A stretch of DNA of 64,000 bases from Streptomyces galbus (lineage in GTDB: Bacteria > Actinomycetota > Actinomycetes > Streptomycetales > Streptomycetaceae). Shown here piece by piece: positions 1 through 8,104 of this stretch. The DNA lies in contig NZ_SZPR01000036.1 in NCBI RefSeq assembly GCF_005280195.1, positions 62,001 through 126,000 on the forward strand, in the 5' to 3' direction. Within the stretch, counting starts at the first letter, position 1. Every line of letters begins with the position of its first letter. The position numbers and the translations under genes are program-made. Below the pieces are notes generated by a model. The model was not told where the DNA came from. It did not search any database and saw only the letters and a list, made by a program, of their open reading frames with translations.

Positions 1-1
1 C

Positions 2-1378
2 GGCGCACCCCTCACCGAGGCCGTGCGCGCCGGACGCGTCCCCGAGGCCCTCGTCGACCGCGCGCTGCGCCGCGTCCTCGCCCAGAAGGCGCGGCTCGGC
101 CTGCTCGACCCGGACTGGAGCCCGGTGCCGCCGGCCCTGGCCGGAGCCGACCCGGACGACCCCGACGCACTGCGCGGCACGGTCGACCTGGACAGCCCCG
201 CCAACCGCGAACTGGCCCGCACGGTCGCCGAGGAGGCGGTGGTGCTGCTCAGCAACGACGGCGTCCTGCCGCTCACCGCACCGCGCCGCATCGCCCTGGT
301 CGGCCCCAACGCCGAGGAGGCCACGGCCGTCCTGGGCTGCTACTCGTTCCCGCAGCACGTCGGCGTGCACCACCCCGACCAGCCCGTCGGCATCGAACTG
401 CCCACCCTGCGCGAGAGCCTGGAACGCGAGTTCCCCGGCGCGGAACTGACCGTGGTGCGCGGCACCGGCGTCGACGACGGCGACACCTCCTCCCTCGCGG
501 ACGCGGTGGCGGCGGCGCGCGACGCCGACGTGGTGGTGGCCGTGCTCGGCGACCGCGCCGGCCTGTTCGGGCGCGGCACGAGCGGCGAGGGCTGCGACGT
601 GGAGTCGCTGGCCCTGCCCGGCGCCCAGCAGCAACTCCTCGACGCGCTGCTGGACTCGGGCACCCCCGTGGTGACCGTGCTGCTCGCCGGACGCCCCTAC
701 GCGCTCGGCCGGGCCGTGGCGGAGTCGGCCGCCATCGTGCAGTCGTTCTTCCCCGGCGCCGAGGGCACCCCGGCCCTGGCGGGGGTACTGAGCGGGCGGG
801 TCAACCCGTCCGGGCGCCTGCCGGTCAGCGTGCCCCGCGGCACCGGCACCCAGCCCTCCACCTACCTCGGCGCGCGGCTCGCGCAGGCCAGCGAGGTCTC
901 CAACGTCGACCCGACGGCGGCGTTCCCCTTCGGGCACGGCCTGTCCTACACGCGGTTCGTGTGGAGCGACCTGGCCGTCGACGCCGACACCACCGGTACG
1001 GACGGCGAGGTGACCCTCGCGTTCACCGTCCGCAACGCCGGTGAGCGGCCGGGCACCGAGGTGGTCCAGCTCTACCTGCACGACCCGGTGGCGTCCGTGG
1101 TCCAGCCGGTGCAACGGCTCGTGGGATTCACCCGGGTGCCCCTGCGGGCCGGCGAGTCCCGCCGGCTGCGGGTGACCGTCCCGGCCGACGTCGCCTCGTT
1201 CACCGGCCGCGACGGCCGGCGCGTGGTCGAGCCGGGTGAGCTGGAGCTGCGGCTGTCCGCGTCCAGCGGCGACGCCCGGCTCACGGCGCGGGTGACGCTG
1301 GAGGGCCCGGAGCACCCCGTGGACCACACCCGGCGCTTCCACGCGCTGTTCCAGGAGGACACCGCCATGACGGCGTAG
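2..1378 (+). CDS. GH3-family beta-glucosidase, C-terminal part (5' end outside window)
   Basis: The reading frame is already open at base 2, so the true start lies left of the window; the internal GTG at 23 is not a convincing start. What remains is the end of the GH3 catalytic region, then the GH3 C-terminal alpha/beta domain (IALVGPNA; LLAGRPY; FFPGAEGTPALAGVLSG), then a fibronectin-III-like domain (FPFGHGLSYTRF; EVVQLYLHDP). This order is diagnostic for GH3 beta-glucosidases/xylosidases, which release sugar from the non-reducing end of beta-linked oligosaccharides or glycosides. The catalytic Asp sits in the missing N-terminal part and cannot be checked. Exact sugar specificity cannot be told. 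No signal peptide can be assessed. Family certain, substrate unknown. Confidence 0.93.
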   Translation, partial: GAPLTEAVRAGRVPEALVDRALRRVLAQKARLGLLDPDWSPVPPALAGADPDDPDALRGTVDLDSPANRELARTVAEEAVVLLSNDGVLPLTAPRRIALVGPNAEEATAVLGCYSFPQHVGVHHPDQPVGIELPTLRESLEREFPGAELTVVRGTGVDDGDTSSLADAVAAARDADVVVAVLGDRAGLFGRGTSGEGCDVESLALPGAQQQLLDALLDSGTPVVTVLLAGRPYALGRAVAESAAIVQSFFPGAEGTPALAGVLSGRVNPSGRLPVSVPRGTGTQPSTYLGARLAQASEVSNVDPTAAFPFGHGLSYTRFVWSDLAVDADTTGTDGEVTLAFTVRNAGERPGTEVVQLYLHDPVASVVQPVQRLVGFTRVPLRAGESRRLRVTVPADVASFTGRDGRRVVEPGELELRLSASSGDARLTARVTLEGPEHPVDHTRRFHALFQEDTAMTA

Positions 1379-1495
1379 GGGGGCCGTCGGGCGGGCAGGA
1401 CGGGTCGGTCGCGGAGGGAGGCTCCCGCGGCCGGCCCGTCATCATGGGCGGCCTGAGAACCTTGCGACCATCACCGCGCGGAAGGGAACGCACAC

Positions 1496-1954
1496 GTGCC
1501 TCACGACGACCGGTCGGCGCACCCCCCGGCCGCCCTGCCACCGCAGCGGGCGGCCGAGATCCACGACGTCATCGACCGGATCACCGCGTGGTGCGGGGAC
1601 CGGGAGGACGTCGTCGGACTCCTCCTGGTGGGTTCCTGCGCCCGTGGCGCCGCGCGACCGGACTCCGACGTCGACCTCGTCCTGCTCACCACGGACCCCT
1701 CCCGCTACCTGCTGGCGGACGCCTGGGTCGCGGACCTGCGGCTGGGGGAGACGGTCCGCACCCGGCGGTGGGGACCCGTCACGGAACGGCGCTGCCGCAC
1801 CGCCTCCGGCCTGGAGGTCGAGCTGGCCGTCGCCTCCCCGGACTGGGCGAGGACGGACCCCGTCGACCCCGGGACGCGACGGGTCGTCACCGACGGCGCC
1901 CGCGTCCTGCACGATCCGGCCGGCGTGCTCGCCGCCCTCGTCGCCGCCTGCTGA
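1496..1954 (+). CDS. Nucleotidyltransferase-fold protein (small, 152 aa)
   Basis: This is a polymerase-beta-like nucleotidyltransferase of minimal size. The signature G46-S47 followed by D58-x-D60 (GSCARGAARPDSDVDL) supplies the phosphate-binding turn and the two metal-binding carboxylates. The GTG start at 1496 was chosen because GAAGGGA lies just upstream and the conserved core follows at the usual distance. Members include aminoglycoside adenylyltransferase-like and MNT-type (HEPN/MNT) proteins; no HEPN partner is encoded next to it, so a toxin-antitoxin role is not supported. The gene ends 2 bp before the convergent GMC oxidase gene. Substrate unknown. Confidence 0.8.
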   Translation: MPHDDRSAHPPAALPPQRAAEIHDVIDRITAWCGDREDVVGLLLVGSCARGAARPDSDVDLVLLTTDPSRYLLADAWVADLRLGETVRTRRWGPVTERRCRTASGLEVELAVASPDWARTDPVDPGTRRVVTDGARVLHDPAGVLAALVAAC

Positions 1955-1956
1955 GG

Positions 1957-3825
1957 TCACTCCCCGTCGCGGCGGACGGCTTCCACGCTCACGGCGTGGG
2001 CCAGCGCCATGATGGTGACCTGGGGGTTCACGCCGGGGGAGGACGGCAGCAGGCACGCGTCGGCGACCAGGACCCCTTCCGTCCCGCGCAGCCGTCCGTC
2101 GGGGCGCACGGGGGAGTGCCGGCCGTCCGCCCCCAGGGCCGCGGTGCCCGTGGGGTGGAAGGCCGACAGGTGCAGGCGCCGGTGGCCGGTGCGCCCGACC
2201 ACGTCGTCGAGGGCGCCGGGCGAGGTGACCGCGGGGTGCGCCGGAATGCCGGTGAGGACCTCGCGGGCGCCCGCGGCGAACAGGATGCGTCCCATGTGGC
2301 CGACGGCCCGCAGCAGGCGGCGCCCGTCCTCGGCGTGCAGGGCGTACGAGGCGTGCGGCCGGCGCGCTCCGCGCACCCGTCCCGAGGGGCGGTCCGAGAC
2401 CATCGCCCCGAGGAGAGCCAGGCGGGGCGCGTCGTCCAGCTCGCGCCTGAGCGCCGCCCCCAGGTGGGGGAGGACGAACGAGGTCATCCCCGGCGGTGCG
2501 GCGGTCGCCTCGACGAGGATCCCGTCGGCGTGCCACTGGTCGACACCGACGCTCTGCAGGACGTTGGGGCCCGCGCCCGGACCGGTGACGGGTTCGTCGA
2601 AGCGCCCCGCGACGCTGACCGCCGGGTGGATCGCCAGGTTCCGGCCCACCCCGGGGTGACCCGCCAGCCCCGAGCGCCGCAGCAGGGCCGGAGTGTGCAG
2701 GGCTCCCGCCGCCACGACGACGAGGCGGGTGGCGAGCGTGAACACCGTGCCGTCGGGGCGTACCGCCTCCACCGCGACGGCCCGGCGGGCGCCCGCACGG
2801 TACTCGGTGACGATCCGGGTGGCGCGGGCACGCGTGACGATGCGCGCCCCCGCCGCGCAGGCCCCGGGCAGCACGGACAGGTGCACGGCCTTCTTGGCAC
2901 CGCTGGGGCACCCGGCCACGCACTCACAACACCCGCCGCACCCGGCGGCGTTGCGACGCAGGGCGGCGGCGGACCACCCCAGGCGGCCGGCACCGAGCAG
3001 GGCCAGCGCGCCGTTGCGGCCGAGCACGGCCGGGTCGGGCGCGGCCACGCCCAGGAGTTCCTCGACATGGTCGAGGTGGCGCGCGAAGTGCGCGGGGTCG
3101 GCGAGTTCGACGCCGTGCCCGCGGTGCCAGCGCCGCAGGACGGGGTCGGGAGTGCGGAAGCACGTGCCGGAGTTGACCAGCGTGGTGCCGCCGACGGCCC
3201 GCCCGAGCGGCAGCAGCACGGGCGGCAGACCCCAGGCGAACGTGGCGCCCCCGTCGCGGTAGGCGTCCGCGAAACGGTCCAGGGGCGGCCGGGAGGCGAG
3301 TTCCCGCGTCGAGAAGTGCCGTCCTTCCTCCAGGACGACGACCGAACGCCCGGAGGCCGCGAGGGTCAGCGCCGCCACGGCCCCGCCCGCGCCCGAACCG
3401 ATCACCACCGCGTCCGCGCGGTGGCTGTCCGGCCAGTCGGCCGAGGGGCACAGGTCCAGCGGGGGATCGGCCCGCTCGAAGGGCCCAACGGCGCGCGTCC
3501 CGTGGCGACTTGCCCCTGCGGCCAGGAGCACGGGGACCTTCACGGTGTCGAGCAGCGTCTCGCAGCCGGGCAGGCGGAGCAGCCGCCGCAGGAGCCGCGC
3601 CCGTGCCTCCGGCGGCAGCCGGTGTGCGCGCCGGGCGGTGGTCAGCAGGGAGACGGCGTCCAGCGCCAGGTCCGCGGCGTCGAGGCCGGCGCGGACGTGC
3701 GCCGGCAGGGCGGAGGCGAAGGCCGACAGGCGTTCCGCCACGTCGCGGTCCCAGTGCGGGACGTGGACGTCCTCGCCGATGTCCAGCAGTACGGCGGCCA
3801 GCGCCCGGCCGCGGTCCGAGGTCAT
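1957..3825 (-). CDS. GMC-family FAD-dependent oxidoreductase with Cys-rich insert (long-chain alcohol oxidase-like)
   Basis: The 622-aa protein has a Rossmann FAD motif (VIGSGAGG, residues about 141-148), a GMC substrate-loop segment (GGTTLVNSGTCF near 212) and the GMC C-terminal block (HPTGTAALG ... GVNPQVTIMALAH). Between them lies a dense cysteine cluster at residues 296, 299, 300, 302 and 306 (GCGGCCECVAGCPSGAKK), a feature of fatty/long-chain alcohol oxidase-like GMC proteins rather than of glucose or choline oxidases; it could bind metal or an Fe-S cluster, but this is inference. An N-terminal helical extension of about 120 aa precedes the FAD motif. The ATG at 3825 overlaps the stop of the upstream gene by ATGA, indicating translational coupling. 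It probably oxidises a lipophilic alcohol or sterol. Confidence 0.88.
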   Translation of the reverse strand: MTSDRGRALAAVLLDIGEDVHVPHWDRDVAERLSAFASALPAHVRAGLDAADLALDAVSLLTTARRAHRLPPEARARLLRRLLRLPGCETLLDTVKVPVLLAAGASRHGTRAVGPFERADPPLDLCPSADWPDSHRADAVVIGSGAGGAVAALTLAASGRSVVVLEEGRHFSTRELASRPPLDRFADAYRDGGATFAWGLPPVLLPLGRAVGGTTLVNSGTCFRTPDPVLRRWHRGHGVELADPAHFARHLDHVEELLGVAAPDPAVLGRNGALALLGAGRLGWSAAALRRNAAGCGGCCECVAGCPSGAKKAVHLSVLPGACAAGARIVTRARATRIVTEYRAGARRAVAVEAVRPDGTVFTLATRLVVVAAGALHTPALLRRSGLAGHPGVGRNLAIHPAVSVAGRFDEPVTGPGAGPNVLQSVGVDQWHADGILVEATAAPPGMTSFVLPHLGAALRRELDDAPRLALLGAMVSDRPSGRVRGARRPHASYALHAEDGRRLLRAVGHMGRILFAAGAREVLTGIPAHPAVTSPGALDDVVGRTGHRRLHLSAFHPTGTAALGADGRHSPVRPDGRLRGTEGVLVADACLLPSSPGVNPQVTIMALAHAVSVEAVRRDGE

Positions 3826-5255
3826 CGGAGCCCCACCTCGGCGTGTGCGGTGCTCCGTACGTCCCACACCCGTTCGGTCCGCCACCGGCCGGCGCTGCGC
3901 CGTTCCAGGCGGACGTGGACGTCGGCCCGCTCGCTGTTGTGACAGGTGGCCCCGGACCCGTCCGGGTCGGTGTAGGCGACGGCGGTCCTGTGCTCCTCGG
4001 GCAGGTGCACCCGCACCGTGACACGGCGTCCTCCCGCCCGCCCCCGCACGCTCCAGGCCGGCAGTTCGGGCCGGGCCGTGAACCGTCGCGCACCGCACAC
4101 CCCCAGGGCGCTGCGCCAGTCGCCCCGCGGCCAGTCGCGTCCGGCGCCGCGCAGCCGCAGGAACACCAGTGGCGGAAGGCGCCGCAGCAGGGGCAGGGTG
4201 GAGACGGCGGCCACCACTTCGAGGACGGTGTCGTCGTCCAGGTCGGCGTGCAGCCAGGCCCAGCGGTGGGCGTTCCCCCGCCCCACGATGCGGGCGCCGG
4301 CGCCGACGGCGTCGGCCACCGGGAACGGCTGCCCGTCGAGGCGCACGGAACCCGAACAGCGCGCCCGCACCTGGGGGACGACGTGCACGGCGGGCAGCAG
4401 TCGGCGCCGCCAGGCCAGTCGGGGGAAGGTGTGCAGGGGCGCGGACCCCGCGCTCACCTCCAGGTCCCAGGCCAACCGACCGGCGCGTCCCCGTAGTCGG
4501 GTGGCGGTCGCGACGGCGGAAGGGCAGCGGAACCCGGGAACGCCGGCGAGCGGGTCGCCGGTCAGAGGGTGCGGGCCGAAGCGCTCGAGGACAGGGGATG
4601 CGTCCGGCGGGTACACGGCTGCCCAACCATGGGTGTAGGGAGCGCCGTCGACCGGGCGGACGAGTTCGTGGTGGAACCAGTAGCCGGTGCCGGTGGCCGG
4701 ATCGGAGAAGGTGCTGTACCAGACGTTGAGCCGGCCCGGGCGCACCGAGTCGTAGGACCCGGCGGCTGCGGGAGGTGCCGGAAGACGCCAGCTCGCCATG
4801 AAGCGCGGCAGGCCGCGCAGCCGGAACCGCAGGACGCCCTCACCACCGGACGCCACCGGGGGACCGCCCGTGCCGTCCTCCTCCGCGGGCCGCAGACGGA
4901 CCGGCAGGAAGGTCATGGAACGCAACGGGTCACGCCACGTGGGGGACTTGTGGCCCTCCAGCACGTAGGCGCGGCCGTCCTGGGCCGTGAAGCGCACCTG
5001 GTAGTCGATCCGGCCCTGGGCCAGCGGGGCGATGAGCATGCGGCCCGTGGCGTGCGGGTCGTCGGCCCAGCCGCTGACGCGCACGCGGCCGGTGACGTCG
5101 GCGGTGGTCGAGCCGAGGGGCCGGAGCAGGCGGTGGGTGTCGACCCGTAGATCGAGCCGCAGACCCCGCTCACGGCCCTCCCCGCGGGCGAGCCGCAGCG
5201 TGCCCTCCATCGTCTCCGCGAAGTGCGTCGTCCGGCCTTCTCCCACGTGCGACAC
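3822..5255 (-). CDS. Conserved protein of unknown function coupled to the GMC oxidase
   Basis: This is a 477-aa protein with no catalytic motif I recognise. Near its start it carries the segment FAETMEG; similar F-x-E-x-M-x-G words occur in some cholesterol-oxidase-like proteins, so a lipid/sterol-related role is possible but weakly supported. The body is rich in beta-type segments and repeats the theme of a short strand followed by W/Y-R pairs. I chose the GTG at 5255 because GGAGAGG lies five to seven bases upstream and the conserved segment begins at once; a longer frame to 5354 lacks a ribosome site and runs through the inverted repeats. Its stop overlaps the ATG of the GMC gene by 4 bp, so the two products are very likely used together. 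Confidence 0.68.
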   Translation of the reverse strand: MSHVGEGRTTHFAETMEGTLRLARGEGRERGLRLDLRVDTHRLLRPLGSTTADVTGRVRVSGWADDPHATGRMLIAPLAQGRIDYQVRFTAQDGRAYVLEGHKSPTWRDPLRSMTFLPVRLRPAEEDGTGGPPVASGGEGVLRFRLRGLPRFMASWRLPAPPAAAGSYDSVRPGRLNVWYSTFSDPATGTGYWFHHELVRPVDGAPYTHGWAAVYPPDASPVLERFGPHPLTGDPLAGVPGFRCPSAVATATRLRGRAGRLAWDLEVSAGSAPLHTFPRLAWRRRLLPAVHVVPQVRARCSGSVRLDGQPFPVADAVGAGARIVGRGNAHRWAWLHADLDDDTVLEVVAAVSTLPLLRRLPPLVFLRLRGAGRDWPRGDWRSALGVCGARRFTARPELPAWSVRGRAGGRRVTVRVHLPEEHRTAVAYTDPDGSGATCHNSERADVHVRLERRSAGRWRTERVWDVRSTAHAEVGLR

Positions 5256-5286
5256 CGTTCCTCTCCGAACGGAACCCACCAGCAGA

Positions 5287-5322
5287 CCAGTGGCTGACTG
5301 GCTCAGTGGCTCATCCACTGAG
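5287..5322. promoter_or_regulatory. Two adjacent inverted repeats, candidate operator of the FadR-like regulator
   Basis: Two head-to-tail palindromes with 5-bp spacers lie 32-67 bp upstream of the GTG at 5255: CCAGT-N5-ACTGG (5287-5301) and CTCAGTGG-N5-CCACTGAG (5302-5322). The octamer GACCAGTG at 5285-5292 recurs upstream of the regulator gene at 6171-6178. Position and symmetry suit a dimeric repressor site. Assignment to the neighbouring FadR-like protein is inference. Confidence 0.5.
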
Positions 5323-5384
5323 GGAAGAGAAGCAGCCCCCGGCCCACGGGTCAAGACCTCCGACCGGCGTGCGCCGGCCGGTCG

Positions 5385-6095
5385 TCACCTCCGCCGCTCG
5401 TGGCGGGCGAGATCCGTGGTCATCTCCTGCGCCGTCAGCCGGAAGTAGTCGTCCGCCGCGCGCCCGGCCTCGTCGGCCCTGCCGTCCGCCACGGCTTCCA
5501 CCACCTGCCGGACGCGGTCCGCGACGGTCGCGGGCTCCGCGAAGGACGTGGTCATGAGGTGGCGCACGGGCAGGTAGGCGTTCAGCAGCGTGTTGGTGAG
5601 CAGCACGTAGACGCGGTTGCCGGTGGTGCGCGCGAGTTCCCGGTGCACCTCGAGCTCGGCGAGCTGCGCGGCGGCCGGGTCCGGCGCCCCGGCCACGGCG
5701 TCGACCGCGGCGCGCAGCCGGGCCGCTTGCGCCGTGTCGCACTCGGCGGCGGCCTTGCGCGCGATGACCGCACCGATCGCCCGCCGGGCCTCGAACACGT
5801 CCGACAGCCAGCGCCCGTCCCGGCCCACCAGCAGCGGCAGCAGGTCGGCGCCGCCGGACTTGAGGAAGTCGAGGACCCGGGTGCCGACTCCGTGCCGGGT
5901 GCGGAGCAGACCCGCCTGCTCCAGCCGGGACAGGGCGTGCTTCAGGGTGGTGCGGGTGACGCCGTAGGAAGCGGCGAGCTCCCGCTCGGGCGGGAGCAGG
6001 GAGCCGGGTTGCAGGGCGCCGTCCAGGATGCTCGTCCGCAGGCGCTCCTCCAGCACGTCGACGACGGACTGGCGGACGATCGCTTCGGCTGACAT
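5385..6095 (-). CDS. GntR-family (FadR/FCD subfamily) transcriptional regulator
   Basis: The 236-aa protein has an N-terminal winged helix (residues about 10-75: LPPERELAASYGVTRTTLKHAL, then LSRLEQAGLLRTRHGVGTRV) and an all-helical FCD ligand domain (from about 95, ending near 230). FCD regulators bind small organic acids or acyl compounds and usually repress a nearby catabolic operon. The ATG at 6095 is preceded by GAAGGGG. It is the first gene of the minus-strand group regulator / unknown protein / GMC oxidase, separated from the second gene by 129 bp holding the palindromes, and has a related near-palindrome upstream of itself, which suggests autoregulation. The ligand is unknown; an alcohol- or lipid-derived acid would fit the oxidase. 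Confidence 0.9.
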   Translation of the reverse strand: MSAEAIVRQSVVDVLEERLRTSILDGALQPGSLLPPERELAASYGVTRTTLKHALSRLEQAGLLRTRHGVGTRVLDFLKSGGADLLPLLVGRDGRWLSDVFEARRAIGAVIARKAAAECDTAQAARLRAAVDAVAGAPDPAAAQLAELEVHRELARTTGNRVYVLLTNTLLNAYLPVRHLMTTSFAEPATVADRVRQVVEAVADGRADEAGRAADDYFRLTAQEMTTDLARHERRR

Positions 6096-6164
6096 GGCCG
6101 CACCCCTTCACTCCGGCCCCCGCTCCCGCCAGGGGCACGGGGACCGCACGTCGCATCCTGGCAG

Positions 6165-6179
6165 GCAGTGGACCAGTGC
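6165..6179. promoter_or_regulatory. 15-bp near-palindrome upstream of the FadR-like regulator
   Basis: GCAGTGGACCAGTGC is symmetric around base 6172 with one mismatched pair. It lies 70 bp upstream of the regulator's ATG and shares GACCAGTG with the repeats at 5285-5292. It could be an autoregulatory operator; there is no direct proof. Confidence 0.4.
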
Positions 6180-6245
6180 GGACTTCCCACCGTCAAGCGC
6201 GGCCGGGGAGGGGCGGGGTCCCCGGCGCCGGGGCCGGGGGAGCCG

Positions 6246-7583
6246 TCACGCCGTCGACGCGGCCCTGCGCCGGGCCGCGCGGTGGCTGATCGCGCCGAGC
6301 ACGGCGCCCACCGCCAGCACCACGAGCCCGCGCCACCAGACCTCCGCCTCGACCTGGGTGGCGAGCACCACGCAGGAGGCCGCTCCCAGGACCGGCAGGA
6401 CGGTGGGCGTGCGGAAGTGGTCCGCCGTACCGGTGTCACGGCGCAGGACGAGGACGGCGATGTTGACCATGAAGAAGACGACCAGGAGCAGCAGGACCAG
6501 CGTCGAGGCCAGGGTGGCCACGCTCCCGGTCACCGCCAGCAGCATCGACAGGACCGTGGTGACCGCGATCGCGAGCCAGGGCGTACGGCGGCCGGGGAGC
6601 ACCTTCGTCAGCACCGACGGCAGCAGCCCGTCGCGGGCCATGCCGAAGGCGAGGCGCGAGGACATGATCCCCGTGAGCAGCGCGCCGTTGGCGACCGCCA
6701 CCAGCGCGATCGCGCTGAACAGCCGCGGGGGCACCCCGCCCGCCGCGTGGACGACCTCGAGCAGGGGCCCGCTGGACGCGGCGAGACGGCTGGTGGGCAC
6801 GGCGGCCGAGGCGGCGATGCCGACCAGCACGTACACGGCCCCGGCGGTGGCCAGCGCACCGAACAGCGCCCGCGGGTAGGAGCGCCGCGGGTTGCGGGTC
6901 TCCTCGGCGACGTTCACGGACGTCTCGAACCCGACGAAGGAGTAGTAGGCGAGGACGGAGCCGCTGAGCACCGCGCCGGCCGCGTTCTCGCCGGGCGTGC
7001 CGAGCTGGGTCAGCCGTCCGACGTCGCCGTCGCCCCGCAGCAGCAGCCATCCGCCCAGGGCCACGATGATCAGCAGCCCGCTGACCTCGATCACGGTGGC
7101 GACGACGTTCGCCCGCGTCGACTCCTGGATGCCCCGCGCGTTCAGGGCGGCGAGCAGCGCGAGGAAGACGACGGCGACGGCGGCCACGGGCAGGTCGACG
7201 AACGCCGACAGGTAGTCGCCGCCGAAGCCCCGGGCGAGCGCCGCCACGGAGACGACGCCGGCCGCGAGCATGCAGAAACCGGCGATGAAGCCCGCGAACG
7301 GGCCGAACGCCTTGGTCGTGTAGTGGGAGGCGCCGCCCGCCTTCGGGTACTTCGTCGCCAGCTCCGCGTACGACGAGGCGGTGAGCAGGGCGAGCAGGAG
7401 GGCGACGAGCAGCGGCACCCACACGGCCCCGCCGGCGTCCGCGGCGACCTGCCCCACGAGCACGTAGACCCCGGCGCCGAGGACGTCGCCGAGGATGAAG
7501 AAGTACAGCAGCGGGGTGGTGAGGGCTCTTTTGAGGCCGGCGCCGGAGGCGGTGTCCGGCTGGGCGTTCTGGACCGAGGACAT
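6246..7583 (-). CDS. APC-superfamily amino acid permease
   Basis: The 445-aa membrane protein has about twelve hydrophobic segments. The first helix holds the APC glycine-rich unwound region (LGDVLGAGVYVLVG), and the third region carries the family signature SSYAELATKYPKAGG. These mark amino acid/polyamine/organocation transporters, which usually take up amino acids with protons. The ATG at 7583 was chosen because hydrophobic segment 1 begins about 25 residues later; a longer frame to 7838 has no membrane or family features. It is separated by 150 bp from the downstream regulator gene, so it may be a separate unit. The substrate cannot be assigned. Confidence 0.9.
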   Translation of the reverse strand: MSSVQNAQPDTASGAGLKRALTTPLLYFFILGDVLGAGVYVLVGQVAADAGGAVWVPLLVALLLALLTASSYAELATKYPKAGGASHYTTKAFGPFAGFIAGFCMLAAGVVSVAALARGFGGDYLSAFVDLPVAAVAVVFLALLAALNARGIQESTRANVVATVIEVSGLLIIVALGGWLLLRGDGDVGRLTQLGTPGENAAGAVLSGSVLAYYSFVGFETSVNVAEETRNPRRSYPRALFGALATAGAVYVLVGIAASAAVPTSRLAASSGPLLEVVHAAGGVPPRLFSAIALVAVANGALLTGIMSSRLAFGMARDGLLPSVLTKVLPGRRTPWLAIAVTTVLSMLLAVTGSVATLASTLVLLLLVVFFMVNIAVLVLRRDTGTADHFRTPTVLPVLGAASCVVLATQVEAEVWWRGLVVLAVGAVLGAISHRAARRRAASTA

Positions 7584-7743
7584 ACAGCGCGTATCCCCCA
7601 CGGACCGGAGATCACGCACCCCACATAGGTCACCTGGGTCACTCCGACGCCACTCCGCCCCCGCGGCCCCCGGGCGGTTCCCGACCGAAGCAGTCCGGGA
7701 GGGCTGCTGCCGACTGCTCGACCACCTGGTCGACACCGACTCC

Positions 7744-8094
7744 ATGGACGAGCTCATCACCATGGTCGACGACCCCGACGCCCGGGTCAGGGTCTCCGCC
7801 TTCCACGCCCTGGCCTGCGACCGGTGCAAGGGCGACACGTGTGCGCCCGGCGCGGACCGGGTCCTCGGCCCCGCGGTGCGTCATCTGGCCTCGGACCCGG
7901 ACCCGCACGTCAGGAGCATGGCCGTCGAACTCGTCGGCAAGTTCGCGCACACCGACGACCGCGCCGTCGCCGCTCTGCGGACGTCCCAGGCACAGGACCC
8001 GAGCCCGGCCGTCCGCAAGAAGGCGGGCCGGTACGCACCCGGCGGGACCGTCTACGAACGGACCGTCCCCCGGAGCCGCGTCCGGACCGCGTAG
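7744..8094 (+). CDS. Short HEAT-repeat protein, possibly N-terminally truncated
   Basis: The 116-aa frame shows HEAT-like helical repeats: DDPDARVRVSAFHAL, then DPDPHVRSMAVELV, then DPSPAVRKKAG, with an intervening ACDRCKGDTC cysteine segment typical of an actinobacterial HEAT family. Repeat-like sequence (CCRLLDHLVDTDS) extends upstream of the ATG at 7744 but without any ATG/GTG close by, and no ribosome site precedes 7744. The gene may therefore have lost its 5' end, or it starts weakly. It is convergent with the next gene by 10 bp. Such proteins mediate protein-protein contacts; no partner is evident. Confidence 0.55.
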   Translation: MDELITMVDDPDARVRVSAFHALACDRCKGDTCAPGADRVLGPAVRHLASDPDPHVRSMAVELVGKFAHTDDRAVAALRTSQAQDPSPAVRKKAGRYAPGGTVYERTVPRSRVRTA

Positions 8095-8104
8095 CCGTCC
8101 TCCG

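Noticed and set aside
1444..3942. Plus-strand frame of 832 codons opposite the GMC oxidase
   Set aside because: It runs antisense through a clear GMC gene and has the biased composition of a shadow frame.
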